Assembly (NCBI GenBank): GCA_021159185.1
Contig: JAGGSH010000015.1
Coordinates: forward strand, 1-32,641
Reading direction: 5' to 3'
Origin: a bacterium
GTDB lineage: Bacteria > Patescibacteriota > Minisyncoccia > Moranbacterales > UBA9337
Length of the DNA stretch: 32,641 bases
In this document: positions 1-6,835 of the stretch, one piece after another
Layout: each line of letters begins with the position of its first letter
Position numbering within the stretch: position 1 is the stretch's first letter
Notes under the pieces: model-generated
Databases searched by the model: none
What the model was told of the DNA's origin: nothing
What the model saw: only the letters and a program-made list of their open reading frames with translations
Made by a program: the position numbers and the translations under genes

Positions 1-142
1 TTCAACTTTTAACTTTACAAACTTTCAACTTTCAACTTTACAAACTTTCAACTTTTAACTTTACAAACTTTCAACTTTCAACTTTACAAACTTTCAACTT
101 TCAACTTGATAACTTTCAACTTTCAACTTTACAAACTTTCTA
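1..142. repeat. Short-period tandem array left of the four-helix-bundle gene
   Basis: The stretch is built from the heptamer TTTCAAC and its variants (TTTTAAC, TTTACAAAC), giving a higher-order period of about 22-23 nt. It begins at or before the window edge and stops just before the 3' end of the four-helix-bundle gene. No spacers of unique sequence are present, so this is not a CRISPR array. Confidence 0.9.
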
Positions 143-147
143 CTAAT

Positions 148-492
148 CTATAAAGTTTTAATAAAGCCGGATAAGAGTTTGGAAATTTCTAATGATAAAT
201 CGTGAAGTATTTTAAAATCATCTTTTGATATGTACCCTAATTCTAAAGCAAGATCTAACATTGAGCGAACTTCTCCGCAAGAACCCTTGGCAATAAAAAG
301 AAATTGCCTAAACTCCTTATTGCTCTGCCGCTCAAATCCTTCCGCTATATTATTCATTATTGACACGGAAGCTCTTTGAATTTGATCACGAAAACCGAAG
401 TCCCTGCTGTCTTTCAGTATTCTATAAATATCAACGGTCAATTCTTTTGACTTCTGCCAGGCAATAATATCTTCAAATCTTTCAATCCTCAT
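148..492 (-). CDS. Four-helix-bundle protein (S23/IVP, Avd-like family)
   Basis: The 114-residue product matches the four-helix-bundle family (23S rRNA intervening-sequence protein family, PF05635-like), which also contains Avd, the accessory protein of diversity-generating retroelements. Family features visible are the N-terminal FEDIIAWQKSKEL helix, the central IQRASVSIMNNIAEGFER segment, the KEFRQFLFIAKGS helix and the LALELGYIS segment. Length is normal for the family. No reverse transcriptase, variable repeat or rRNA gene is in the window, so neither an IVS nor a DGR role can be shown; the usual biochemical inference is binding of nucleic acid or a protein partner as a pentamer. The gene sits between two tandem arrays of the same orientation and lacks a recognisable promoter or strong RBS. 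Family assignment is confident; function is unknown. Confidence 0.85.
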   Translation of the reverse strand: MRIERFEDIIAWQKSKELTVDIYRILKDSRDFGFRDQIQRASVSIMNNIAEGFERQSNKEFRQFLFIAKGSCGEVRSMLDLALELGYISKDDFKILHDLSLEISKLLSGFIKTL

Positions 493-681
493 AAACTTGA
501 TAACTTTCCACTTTTTACTTGATAACTTTCAACTTGATAACTTTCAACTTGATAACTTTCAACTTGATAACTTTCAACTTGATAACTTTCAACTTGATAA
601 CTTTCAACTTGATAACTTTCAACTTGATAACTTTCAACTTTCAACTTGATAACTTTCAACTTTCAACTTTCAACTTTCAAC
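493..681. repeat. 15-bp tandem array (CAACTTGATAACTTT unit)
   Basis: About ten near-perfect copies of a 15-nt unit run from just upstream of the four-helix-bundle start codon to the stop codon of the flippase gene, decaying at the flippase end into 7-nt TTTCAAC units. Because the period is a multiple of three, it is open in a frame on the plus strand (repeating ITFNL), which is not evidence of coding. The flippase TGA stop lies inside the terminal repeat unit. Confidence 0.93.
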
Positions 682-1936
682 TCTTAGCCAGCGCCGCCAG
701 ATAGCCGATTGCGAAAGAAATAGTAACGCCGACGACTACTTCGCGAATAGTGGCGTGAAAAAAACAAATGCTTAATGCCATCAACATTGCTACCCCTAAC
801 AAAATGTAAGAGATTTTAAAATCATGCCGGGCGTAAGCAAAATTGGATTCCAGCGTCAGAAGAGAAAGCGCCAGCGCCATAACGGCGAAAAGCCAAAGAT
901 CGCTATGGAATACGGCATATTTGGCGCCGAACAGCAAGCTAATCACGAAAGTGGGAAACAAGAAATAAAGCCCGGCTGCCGAAAAGCTGATAAGAAAAAT
1001 CAATCCGTAAGCGCTAAATAATATTTTTCGGCTGACACTTTTTCTTCCTTGTCCGTTAGCGCAAGCGTTAGGCAGAATTACGCCGACAACGGCCAGATTA
1101 AGCCACAGAATAATTTTCCCCAAAACGCTTAAGGCGCCGTAATAACCAGTCAACTCCGATGAGGTTAAATTCTTGACCAGAATTATATCAATATTGCTGA
1201 TTAAAATCAAAGCTAAGGAAAAAATGAAAATGGGAACGACGCTCTTTCTGATATTCATCCGCGAAAAATATTTGCTCTGCCAATCGCTTTCCGCTGCTTT
1301 TTCTTTTCGGATCGTAAAATATTTCTTTTTGCTGAAAGCTTTAGCTAAAATCCAACCGGCTATTCCCATAATTAAAAAAGCGATAACAACGGCTGAAGCG
1401 GTGGGAAAAAAGAGGACTATTAAAAAGCCGGCTGCCAACTTCACCAAAGCTCCGAGAATGCCTATTAAGCTTACCTTTCCAAACTCCTCCCAGCCGGTTA
1501 GCATTCCCCGATAGACAGTCGCCACAGTGGAAAAAACAGCAGCTATCCCAATGATAATTAATCCGAAATAATTTTCCGTATGAAGGAATTTGCCGATTAG
1601 GGGAACGCATAGTAAAAATAACAGGAACAGAAAAGTATTTAGGCGAATAATTTTTGAATTCAATAATTTAATGAATTCCTTATTGGAGCGGTAATCTTTG
1701 AATTTGGCAAATACGGAAGAATACTTAATGACAAAATAAGAAAGAGCGGCAGGAAAAACTCCTAATATGGCGGAAACGGAAACCAAACTTTGCAGTTCTC
1801 CATACTGGCCCACGGAAAGTTTTCTGGAAATAATAAAGTGAAAAAGGTAACCCAAAAAACCGCCGATAACGGAACCGGACATATAAATGAAACTGTTTTT
1901 AAAAAATTTATCTTTGAGAAGTTTGGAGAAAAACAT
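677..1936 (-). CDS. Wzx/MATE-like polysaccharide (lipid-linked oligosaccharide) flippase
   Basis: This 419-residue integral membrane protein has about 12 predicted hydrophobic segments and an N-terminus (FIYMSGSVIGGFLGYLFHFIISRKLS...QYGELQSL) typical of the oligosaccharide flippase/polysaccharide biosynthesis family of the MOP superfamily. Such proteins move undecaprenyl-linked glycans across the cytoplasmic membrane. It is unlike MurJ in length and N-terminal pattern, so a lipid II role is unlikely but not excluded. The start at the ATG at 1936 follows a good promoter at 2005-2032. The C-terminus (AALAKS) runs directly into the tandem array, which supplies the TGA stop, so the original end may have been altered. 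Its neighbour upstream is murC, but an intervening terminator-like hairpin suggests an independent transcript. The specific substrate is unknown. Confidence 0.8.
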   Translation of the reverse strand: MFFSKLLKDKFFKNSFIYMSGSVIGGFLGYLFHFIISRKLSVGQYGELQSLVSVSAILGVFPAALSYFVIKYSSVFAKFKDYRSNKEFIKLLNSKIIRLNTFLFLLFLLCVPLIGKFLHTENYFGLIIIGIAAVFSTVATVYRGMLTGWEEFGKVSLIGILGALVKLAAGFLIVLFFPTASAVVIAFLIMGIAGWILAKAFSKKKYFTIRKEKAAESDWQSKYFSRMNIRKSVVPIFIFSLALILISNIDIILVKNLTSSELTGYYGALSVLGKIILWLNLAVVGVILPNACANGQGRKSVSRKILFSAYGLIFLISFSAAGLYFLFPTFVISLLFGAKYAVFHSDLWLFAVMALALSLLTLESNFAYARHDFKISYILLGVAMLMALSICFFHATIREVVVGVTISFAIGYLAALAKS

Positions 1937-2004
1937 TTTTTGGCTTTTAACTTTATAACTCTTTCCGCTAAAGACGAACCGACCAATTAATAACTTCCAA
2001 CTTT

Positions 2005-2032
2005 ATTATACCTTTAAACGCTTCTTTGCCAA
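2005..2032 (-). promoter_or_regulatory. Sigma70-type promoter of the flippase gene
   Basis: On the minus strand, TTGGCA (2027-2032) and a consensus TATAAT (2005-2010) are separated by 16 nt. The flippase ATG is about 70 nt downstream. Confidence 0.6.
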
Positions 2033-2051
2033 ACAGCGACATAGCAAACAC

Positions 2052-2103
2052 AAAAGCAGAGCTTTGCGCCCTGCTTTTTTTAAAATCACTCCGCCAAAGG
2101 CGG
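2052..2103. terminator. Hairpin terminator region between murC and flippase genes
   Basis: The stem AAAAGCAG/CTGCTTTT (2052-2059 and 2071-2078) has an 11-nt loop and is followed by a T run on the plus strand and a shorter one on the minus strand. Immediately beside it (2091-2103) is a second small palindrome, CCGCCAAAGGCGG. Together they would end the ftsW-murG-murC transcript; the better T tract on the plus strand makes direction uncertain. Confidence 0.5.
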
Positions 2104-2136
2104 ATTGATGTTCGCGGCTAAATCATAGGTTTAGAT

Positions 2137-2422
2137 GTAAGAAACCCTAGCGTTATTTACATTTTCTCTTTTATGCCATTCCGTCCCGCTTAGCGGGAGG
2201 AGAGAAACGGAGAAATTTATCCGGAATCCAGCCTGCCTGCCAACGAGGCAGGGATGAGAAATCGCGGATGTAATGAAATAAACAGCCAACTTAAACACTC
2301 TTGCAATCTGACTCTGGATTCCAGACATTTTTTCTTCCACTGCGTTACAGAAAAAATTCTGGAATGACAAATGAAAATAATTAACAAAAAATGCAAACAA
2401 CGCTGTGAAATCTTACAGATTA
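2137..2422. mobile_element. MITE-like element, copy A
   Basis: A ~286-bp sequence closely repeated at 6512-6792. Its ends are imperfect inverted repeats over about 33 nt: TGTAAGA...AGCGTTATTTACATTTT at the left and the complement of TGTAAGA...AGCGTTGTTTGCATTTT at the right. Internally it carries TTCCGGA/ATTCCAGA-type palindrome modules and a nested CCTGCC...GGCAGG palindrome (2231-2252). An ORF of about 90 codons is open on the minus strand in both copies but shows no recognisable domain. No transposase is encoded; a helper in trans would be needed. Confidence 0.75.
2231..2252. repeat. CCTGCC...GGCAGG mini-palindrome 1
   Basis: Sequence GCCTGCCTGCCAACGAGGCAG, nested within MITE copy A at a site where copy B has no such insert. 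Related palindromes occur at 5308, 6691, 9298 and 15477. Confidence 0.75.
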
Positions 2423-2596
2423 GTTCAGCATTTTAACTATATCTTGATATATCCTATCTCTATAAAAACTTTCGTCCAACCAATTTGAATATTTTAACCG
2501 ATAAAAATTCTAACCTGCTGCTTCCAAAATTTTTTGCCTTTCATAATCACTCTCTACATATATATTATGAGCGAATATTGTAAACGGAATGAAACG
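2420..2596 (-). pseudogene. Degenerate C-terminal fragment of a DUF559/Vsr-like nuclease or helicase
   Basis: Directly after the murC stop codon and in the same frame, 59 codons read RFIPFTIFAHNIYVESDYE, then RQKILEAAG, an internal TAG, NFYRLKYSNWLDESFYRDRI and YQDIVKMLN, then TAA. The pattern 'ERQ-ILE-AG-(W)-FYR-SNW-D' resembles the C-terminal restriction-endonuclease-like segment found at the end of some superfamily I helicases and DUF559 proteins. The internal TAG stands where that family usually has Trp (TGG), one base away. There is no start codon and the natural end coincides with the boundary of MITE copy A. Homology is by eye and tentative; chance similarity is possible. Confidence 0.4.
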
Positions 2597-4003
2597 CTAT
2601 TTGGCCAACTTTTTCGCTGCTTTCAACTCTTTTGCCACCCTCCAAACATCTCCGGCGCCCATGGAAATTACCACGTCATTGTTGTTTATTTTGCTTTCTA
2701 AAAATTTCACCGCTTCCCCAATGGAAGAAATATATTTAACCCTTCCCGGATCATACCTATTCGCTAAATCCGCTAATTTTTTGGAATGCGCGATTCCGGA
2801 ATTTTCCCTAACGCTTCCGTAAATGTCTAGGATAATAGTTTCACTGCTTCCGCTGAAACTTTGGGCGAATTCCGAAAATAGCGCTTCCGTGCGCGAATAA
2901 GAATGGGGCTGGAAAACGGTTATGATATTCTTGCGCGGATACAGCTCTTTAACCGCTTTAAGCGTTGCTTTTATTTCATTCGGGTGGTGAGCGTAATCAT
3001 CAATTAAAATCGCTCCGCCCCTTTTTCCGATATATTCAAAACGGCGAGCTGTCCCTTGGAAGTTTTTTATGGCCGCTTTGATTTTTTCCAGATTGGCTCC
3101 TAGCTTGCAAGCCGCCGCGACCGCCGCGACCGCGTTTAAAATATTGTGTTTCCCAAAAAGCCCGATTTCAAATTTCCCTAAAGATTTATTCCCGCGATAA
3201 ATTTCAAAAGCCTGCAATTTCCGTTTTGCGCTCCGATTTACAATTCTTGGTTCGCAGATTTTAATTTTATAAACGCTATTTTCACTGAACCCGTAGCTTA
3301 TTTTTTCGCATTTAGCGCCGCTAGCCGCCTCAATAACATTCCTCTCGTCGCCGCAAAAAACCAAAAAGCCATGGCGGGGAATTTTAGCCGTAAAATTTCT
3401 AAAAGCGTCTTTATAATCCTGAAAATTCGGAAAAAAATCGGGGTGATCCCAGTCAACGCTAGTTAACACGACTGCCCAAGGATTATAATACTGGAACTTG
3501 TTTTGGTATTCATCCGCTTCAATTATAAAATAATTCCCGCCGCCTGCCAGAGTGTTAGTTTTCCATTGGATAACTTCGCTTCCCACAACAGCTGTCGGAT
3601 TAGCTTCGGATTCTTTTAAAATCTGGGCCAGCATAGCCGTAGTGGTAGTTTTGCCATGAGTTCCGCAAACCGCCACTCCGAATTTTTGATTAAATAATTC
3701 GCCCAAAGCTTCAGGATAAGAATACAATTTCAGCTTTTTTTCTTTGGCCTCAATAATTTCAGGGTTGTCATTCTTAATTGAAGTGGAATAAACCACCCAG
3801 TCCATATTTTTCGGCAGGTTTTCTTTAGCGTAAGAAGGAAAAACTTTAATTTTTTTTCGCTTTAAAACATCGCCGTAAAAATGGTCTCCATTATCCGAAC
3901 CTAGCACTTTATGCCCTAACCCGGCGTACACCTGCGCTAAAGCGGAAGTGCCCGCTCCTTCAATTCCTATGATATAAATTTTTTCGGCTTTAGATTTGAA
4001 CAT
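2597..4003 (-). CDS. murC: UDP-N-acetylmuramate--L-alanine ligase
   Basis: Cytoplasmic ATP-dependent ligase that adds L-Ala to UDP-MurNAc, the first step of the peptidoglycan stem peptide. The 468-residue product has the N-terminal Rossmann motif (GIEGAGTSALAQ, about residues 13-24, in place of the usual GIGGIGMS), the STSIKNDNPE segment, the P-loop GTHGKTTTTAM (114-124), the DEYQNKF region, the DDYAHHP motif and the C-terminal GAGD motif. The open frame continues upstream to 4192, but that extension (containing MSFPRKRES) is translated from a dispersed palindrome, so the ATG at 4003 beside MFKSKAEKIYIIG is preferred. It is the last gene of the ftsW-murG-murC unit, 169 bp after murG, with the gap occupied by the repeat. 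Mpl, a related ligase, is less likely because the central motifs are MurC-like. Confidence 0.9.
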   Translation of the reverse strand: MFKSKAEKIYIIGIEGAGTSALAQVYAGLGHKVLGSDNGDHFYGDVLKRKKIKVFPSYAKENLPKNMDWVVYSTSIKNDNPEIIEAKEKKLKLYSYPEALGELFNQKFGVAVCGTHGKTTTTAMLAQILKESEANPTAVVGSEVIQWKTNTLAGGGNYFIIEADEYQNKFQYYNPWAVVLTSVDWDHPDFFPNFQDYKDAFRNFTAKIPRHGFLVFCGDERNVIEAASGAKCEKISYGFSENSVYKIKICEPRIVNRSAKRKLQAFEIYRGNKSLGKFEIGLFGKHNILNAVAAVAAACKLGANLEKIKAAIKNFQGTARRFEYIGKRGGAILIDDYAHHPNEIKATLKAVKELYPRKNIITVFQPHSYSRTEALFSEFAQSFSGSSETIILDIYGSVRENSGIAHSKKLADLANRYDPGRVKYISSIGEAVKFLESKINNNDVVISMGAGDVWRVAKELKAAKKLAK

Positions 4004-4082
4004 AAGTGCAGAGATAATAATATTATTTGATTTCTCAGTATGTATCATCCCGGAAAATTTTGAAGCAATGGCAAAAAAATTT

Positions 4083-4119
4083 GTCGGGAATCTAGATTCC
4101 CGCTTTCGCGGGAATGACA
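4083..4119. repeat. Dispersed GGGAATC/TGTCATTCCC palindrome between murG and murC
   Basis: Two abutting palindromes: GGGAATCTAGATTCCC and CCCGCTTTCGCGGGAATGACA. The latter is the same module as the right end of the element at 9241-9344, resembling dRS3-type ATTCCC...GGGAAT repeats of other bacteria. Confidence 0.75.
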
Positions 4120-4172
4120 TTACAGTAAATTGCAGGGAACAGAACGCTAAAAAAATAAAAAATATTTTATTT

Positions 4173-5282
4173 TTACTTTCCCGCCAATTCAATCAACCCT
4201 TCCGCTATTTTGTCCGCCGCTTCGGGATGATAAAAAGCGCTGATTTTTTGCGACATATCCTTTCGCAAATTTTCATCTTTTAAGATTTTTTCTATTTTTT
4301 CCAATAACATATTTTTTCCCAGATTACTCTCTTCTAAAACCAGAGCGCCTCCGATTCTGGCTATTTCATAGGCGTTCATTTGCTGATGATTATTGGCTGC
4401 TGTCGGCAAAGGAATCAGAATGGACGGTTTTTCTACTGCAGCTATATTAGCAATAGAGTTAGCGCCGGCGCGGCTTATTACTAAATCGGCAATAGATAAA
4501 GCATTTTTTAGTTCCCCAATTTGCATAAATGAAACCGGATGATACCCCCGCCGCCCGGCTTTAATCCCCGCTTCAGCCGCCAAACGCTTTGTTTCCTCAA
4601 AAGTTTTTTCACCTGTTTGATGAATTAGTTGAGCTTGGCGCAATAGCTCGGGAAGAATTTTTACCATAGCCCGGTTAATGCAGCGAGCGCCTTGACTTCC
4701 TCCCATTATTAATATGGTCGGTTTGGATTCAAGAAGATTAAAATGCTTTCGCGCGGCCTCAGAATTTCCTTGAGTAATTTCTTCCCTGACAGGATTGCCG
4801 GTAATCACAACTTTTGATTTCAAAAAATATTCTTGGGCGGAAGGATATGATATGGCAATCCAATTGGAAAATTTTCCCAGAATTTTATTGGCTATTCCCG
4901 GTATTGCGTCAGACTCGTGGCTTAGGACCGGAATGCGATATATCCAAGCTGCTAAAACTACGGGAACCGCGGCATAACCTCCCTTGGAAAAAACGACATC
5001 GGGCATAAATATAAGCAACGCCCAAAGAGATTGAATGAAACCAATAGGAATTTTAAGCGCATCGGTAAAATTAAGCGGAGAAAAATAACGGCGCATTTTA
5101 CCGCTAATTATGCGCTTGGTTTTTATATTTTCCCGCTTCATAATTTCTTTTTCCATTTTTTGAGAAGGCCCTAAATAAAGAAATTCTATATTATTTCCTC
5201 TTTTTTCTTTTAATTTCGCGGCTACGGTTGCCAAGGGAAAAATGTGTCCCCCTGTTCCGCCGCCAGTTAAAACTATACGCAT
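4173..5282 (-). CDS. murG: UDP-GlcNAc--lipid I GlcNAc transferase
   Basis: GT28-family membrane-associated glycosyltransferase converting lipid I to lipid II on the inner leaflet. The 369-residue protein opens with MRIVLTGGGTGGHIFPLATVA, whose glycine-rich loop and His are the N-terminal signature. It also has GGYAAVPVVLAA, the HESDAIPG loop, GSQGARCINR and the donor-binding RAGANSIANIAAVEKPSILIP segment ending near QQMNA. Length is typical. The frame extends five codons further to a TTG, but the ATG at 5282 puts the conserved motif right at the N-terminus as in homologues. It lies 102 bp after ftsW and before murC, the conserved ftsW-murG-murC order, so co-transcription is likely. Confidence 0.95.
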   Translation of the reverse strand: MRIVLTGGGTGGHIFPLATVAAKLKEKRGNNIEFLYLGPSQKMEKEIMKRENIKTKRIISGKMRRYFSPLNFTDALKIPIGFIQSLWALLIFMPDVVFSKGGYAAVPVVLAAWIYRIPVLSHESDAIPGIANKILGKFSNWIAISYPSAQEYFLKSKVVITGNPVREEITQGNSEAARKHFNLLESKPTILIMGGSQGARCINRAMVKILPELLRQAQLIHQTGEKTFEETKRLAAEAGIKAGRRGYHPVSFMQIGELKNALSIADLVISRAGANSIANIAAVEKPSILIPLPTAANNHQQMNAYEIARIGGALVLEESNLGKNMLLEKIEKILKDENLRKDMSQKISAFYHPEAADKIAEGLIELAGK

Positions 5283-5384
5283 AATTTTAATCAGCAACTA
5301 GTAATCAGCCTGCCGGCAGGCAGGTAACTAGCAACTGGGGTTATGATTTAATTATTTTTTATGTTATAAATTGTGGGTTGTGGG
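5283..5384. repeat. Repeat-filled ftsW-murG junction
   Basis: Holds a GCCTGCCGGCAGGCAGG palindrome (5308-5324) and short-period units (TAACTAGCAACT; GTGGGTTGTGGGTTAA). The second group starts exactly at the ftsW stop codon. Nothing protein-coding is visible. Confidence 0.75.
5308..5324. repeat. GCCTGCCGGCAGGCAGG mini-palindrome 2
   Basis: Perfect GCCTGCCGGCAGGC core plus AGG in the ftsW-murG gap; a member of the five-copy family also found inside both MITE copies. Confidence 0.75.
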
Positions 5385-6494
5385 TTAATTATGGGCTTGT
5401 TTAGATATATTAAGCAGTATTCCCATTCCCGCCAGTAAAAAAATTAGCGATGTTCCGCCATAGCTTATAAAAGGCAAGGGAATGCCAGTGAGCGGTATAA
5501 TAGATGTAATAGCAGCGATATTAATAAAAGCCTGAAAAACAATCCATGAAGTAATTCCTGTTGCCGTCAATTTTCCAAAATCATCGGGAGAATTTTTAGC
5601 TATTCTGAATCCGCGAAAGGCCAGAACAATAAATAATAATATTAGTATTCCCGCGCCTATCATTCCCAGCTCTTCTCCGATTATAGCAAAAATTGAATCG
5701 CCTACCGGCTCGGGCAGATAATTAAATTTCTGCCGGCTGTGTCCCAGTCCAATTCCAAAAATTCCTCCTGACCCGATGGCTAAAAGCGCTTGATTAATCT
5801 GATAGCCGATGCCGCGCGGATCCAATTCGGGATTTAAAAAAACTAAAAATCTGTTCATTCTGTAAGGAGCCAGTTTTATAAGCGCTCCCAACCCGGCTAT
5901 AGCCGCTAGAATCAAAGCCAGTATATGAGAAATTTTCGCTCCGGAAACAAAATAAATAATACCTGATACTAAAACAATCAGTCCCAGCGTTCCCGTGTCA
6001 GGCTGTTTTAAAATCAGAAATCCCAGAATTCCTAGAATTCCCAGAAAGGGAGTTAGTCCTTCAAAAAAATCCCCGATTCTTCTTTTTCCCCGGCTTTCCA
6101 ACCATGCGGCTAAATATATAATAGTCGCAATTTTAGCCATTTCGGAAGGCTGGAAAGAAAGATGCCCCAGTTGAATCCAGCGGCTGGCGCCATATATCTT
6201 AGTTCCAATGCCCGGAATAAAAACCAAGACTAAAAATACGAGAGAAATTAAGAATAAAGGCGCTGCTATCCTTCTCCAGTAATGATAATCTATTTTTTGA
6301 AAAAAATACAGCGTTGCCAGTCCGGGAATAAATCCAAAAAACAGCTGATGTTTGAAAAAATAATAATTGTCGCCAAAACGCGTTTCTGAATAAATAACGC
6401 CCGCGCTGGCAATCATCATTAATCCAAAAACCATTAGGGATAAAATAGTAAAAAGTAAAGTCTTGTCTAATTTTTTATTTTTGTCGGAACGCAT
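5385..6494 (-). CDS. ftsW: SEDS peptidoglycan polymerase FtsW
   Basis: The 369-residue polytopic SEDS-family glycosyltransferase polymerises lipid II at the septum with its cognate class B PBP (FtsI at 18577 in this window). Features include about 10 hydrophobic segments, GASRWIQLGHLSFQPSEMAKI (the conserved SEDS loop), the KQPDTGT motif, GIGLGHSRQKFNYLPEPVGDSIFAIIGEELG and the C-terminal PLTGIPLPFISYGGTS signature. It is called FtsW rather than RodA from its position before murG-murC. The frame stays open 98 codons upstream to 6788, but that part is MITE copy B, so the ATG at 6494 (MRSDKNKKLDKT) is chosen. The stop codon lies within the first unit of a short-period repeat. No convincing promoter was found upstream. 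Confidence 0.92.
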   Translation of the reverse strand: MRSDKNKKLDKTLLFTILSLMVFGLMMIASAGVIYSETRFGDNYYFFKHQLFFGFIPGLATLYFFQKIDYHYWRRIAAPLFLISLVFLVLVFIPGIGTKIYGASRWIQLGHLSFQPSEMAKIATIIYLAAWLESRGKRRIGDFFEGLTPFLGILGILGFLILKQPDTGTLGLIVLVSGIIYFVSGAKISHILALILAAIAGLGALIKLAPYRMNRFLVFLNPELDPRGIGYQINQALLAIGSGGIFGIGLGHSRQKFNYLPEPVGDSIFAIIGEELGMIGAGILILLFIVLAFRGFRIAKNSPDDFGKLTATGITSWIVFQAFINIAAITSIIPLTGIPLPFISYGGTSLIFLLAGMGILLNISKQAHN

Positions 6495-6511
6495 AAATAG
6501 AATTTGTATTA

Positions 6512-6792
6512 TGCAAGAATCACTAGCGTTGTTTACATTTTCTTTCTCTGTCATTCCGGAAAATTTCGGAGCAGCAACGGAGAAATTTATCCGGAATCTA
6601 GGACGAGAAATCGCAAATGCAATAAAATAAACAGTTAATTTAAAGGCTCTTGCAATCTGACTCTGGATTCCAGACATTTTTTCTTCCACTGCCTGCCTGC
6701 CGGCGAGGCAGGCGTTACAGAAAAAATTCTGGAATGACAAGTGAAAATAATTAACAAAAAATGCAAACAACGCTGTGAAATCTAACAAATTA
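6512..6792. mobile_element. MITE-like element, copy B (5' of ftsW)
   Basis: A second copy of the element at 2137-2422, in the same orientation, occupying the trmD-ftsW gap. Conserved blocks include CTAGCGTTGTTTACATTTT at the left, GCAATCTGACTCTGGATTCC in the middle and ATGCAAACAACGCTGTGAAAT at the right. Relative to copy A it lacks the palindrome at the copy-A site but has another one at 6691-6713. Its minus-strand frame is open and continuous with ftsW, giving a potential 98-residue N-terminal extension that is probably not used. Confidence 0.75.
6691..6713. repeat. CCTGCC...GGCAGG mini-palindrome 3 (nested in MITE B)
   Basis: GCCTGCCTGCCGGCGAGGCAG interrupts the sequence CACTG/CGTTACAG that is continuous in copy A, so it is a later insertion of about 21 bp that keeps the local reading frame open. 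Confidence 0.8.
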
Positions 6793-6835
6793 TGTATTAT
6801 AAATATTTTTTATCCTCCATCTTCCATGCTACATA

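Noticed and set aside
148-492. Complete diversity-generating retroelement
   Set aside because: Only an Avd-family-like protein is present; no reverse transcriptase, template repeat or variable repeat was found.
1-681. CRISPR array
   Set aside because: Repeat units are contiguous 7-22-nt words without unique spacers, and no cas gene is present.
519-704. Plus-strand ORF with repeating ITFNL pentapeptide
   Set aside because: It is the translation of a 15-nt tandem array; the period is a multiple of three so a frame stays open automatically.
2131-2400. 89-codon minus-strand ORF
   Set aside because: It lies entirely in MITE copy A, has no recognisable domain and its counterpart in copy B differs by palindrome insertions.
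2420-2599. Recoding of UAG as Trp
   Set aside because: A single TAG in a decayed fragment is better explained by mutation; murC itself uses TAG as its stop, and Trp codons elsewhere are TGG.
4004-4192. N-terminal extension of MurC (contains MSFPRKRES)
   Set aside because: Encoded by a dispersed ATTCCC...GGGAAT palindrome; the conserved Rossmann motif starts just after the ATG at 4003.
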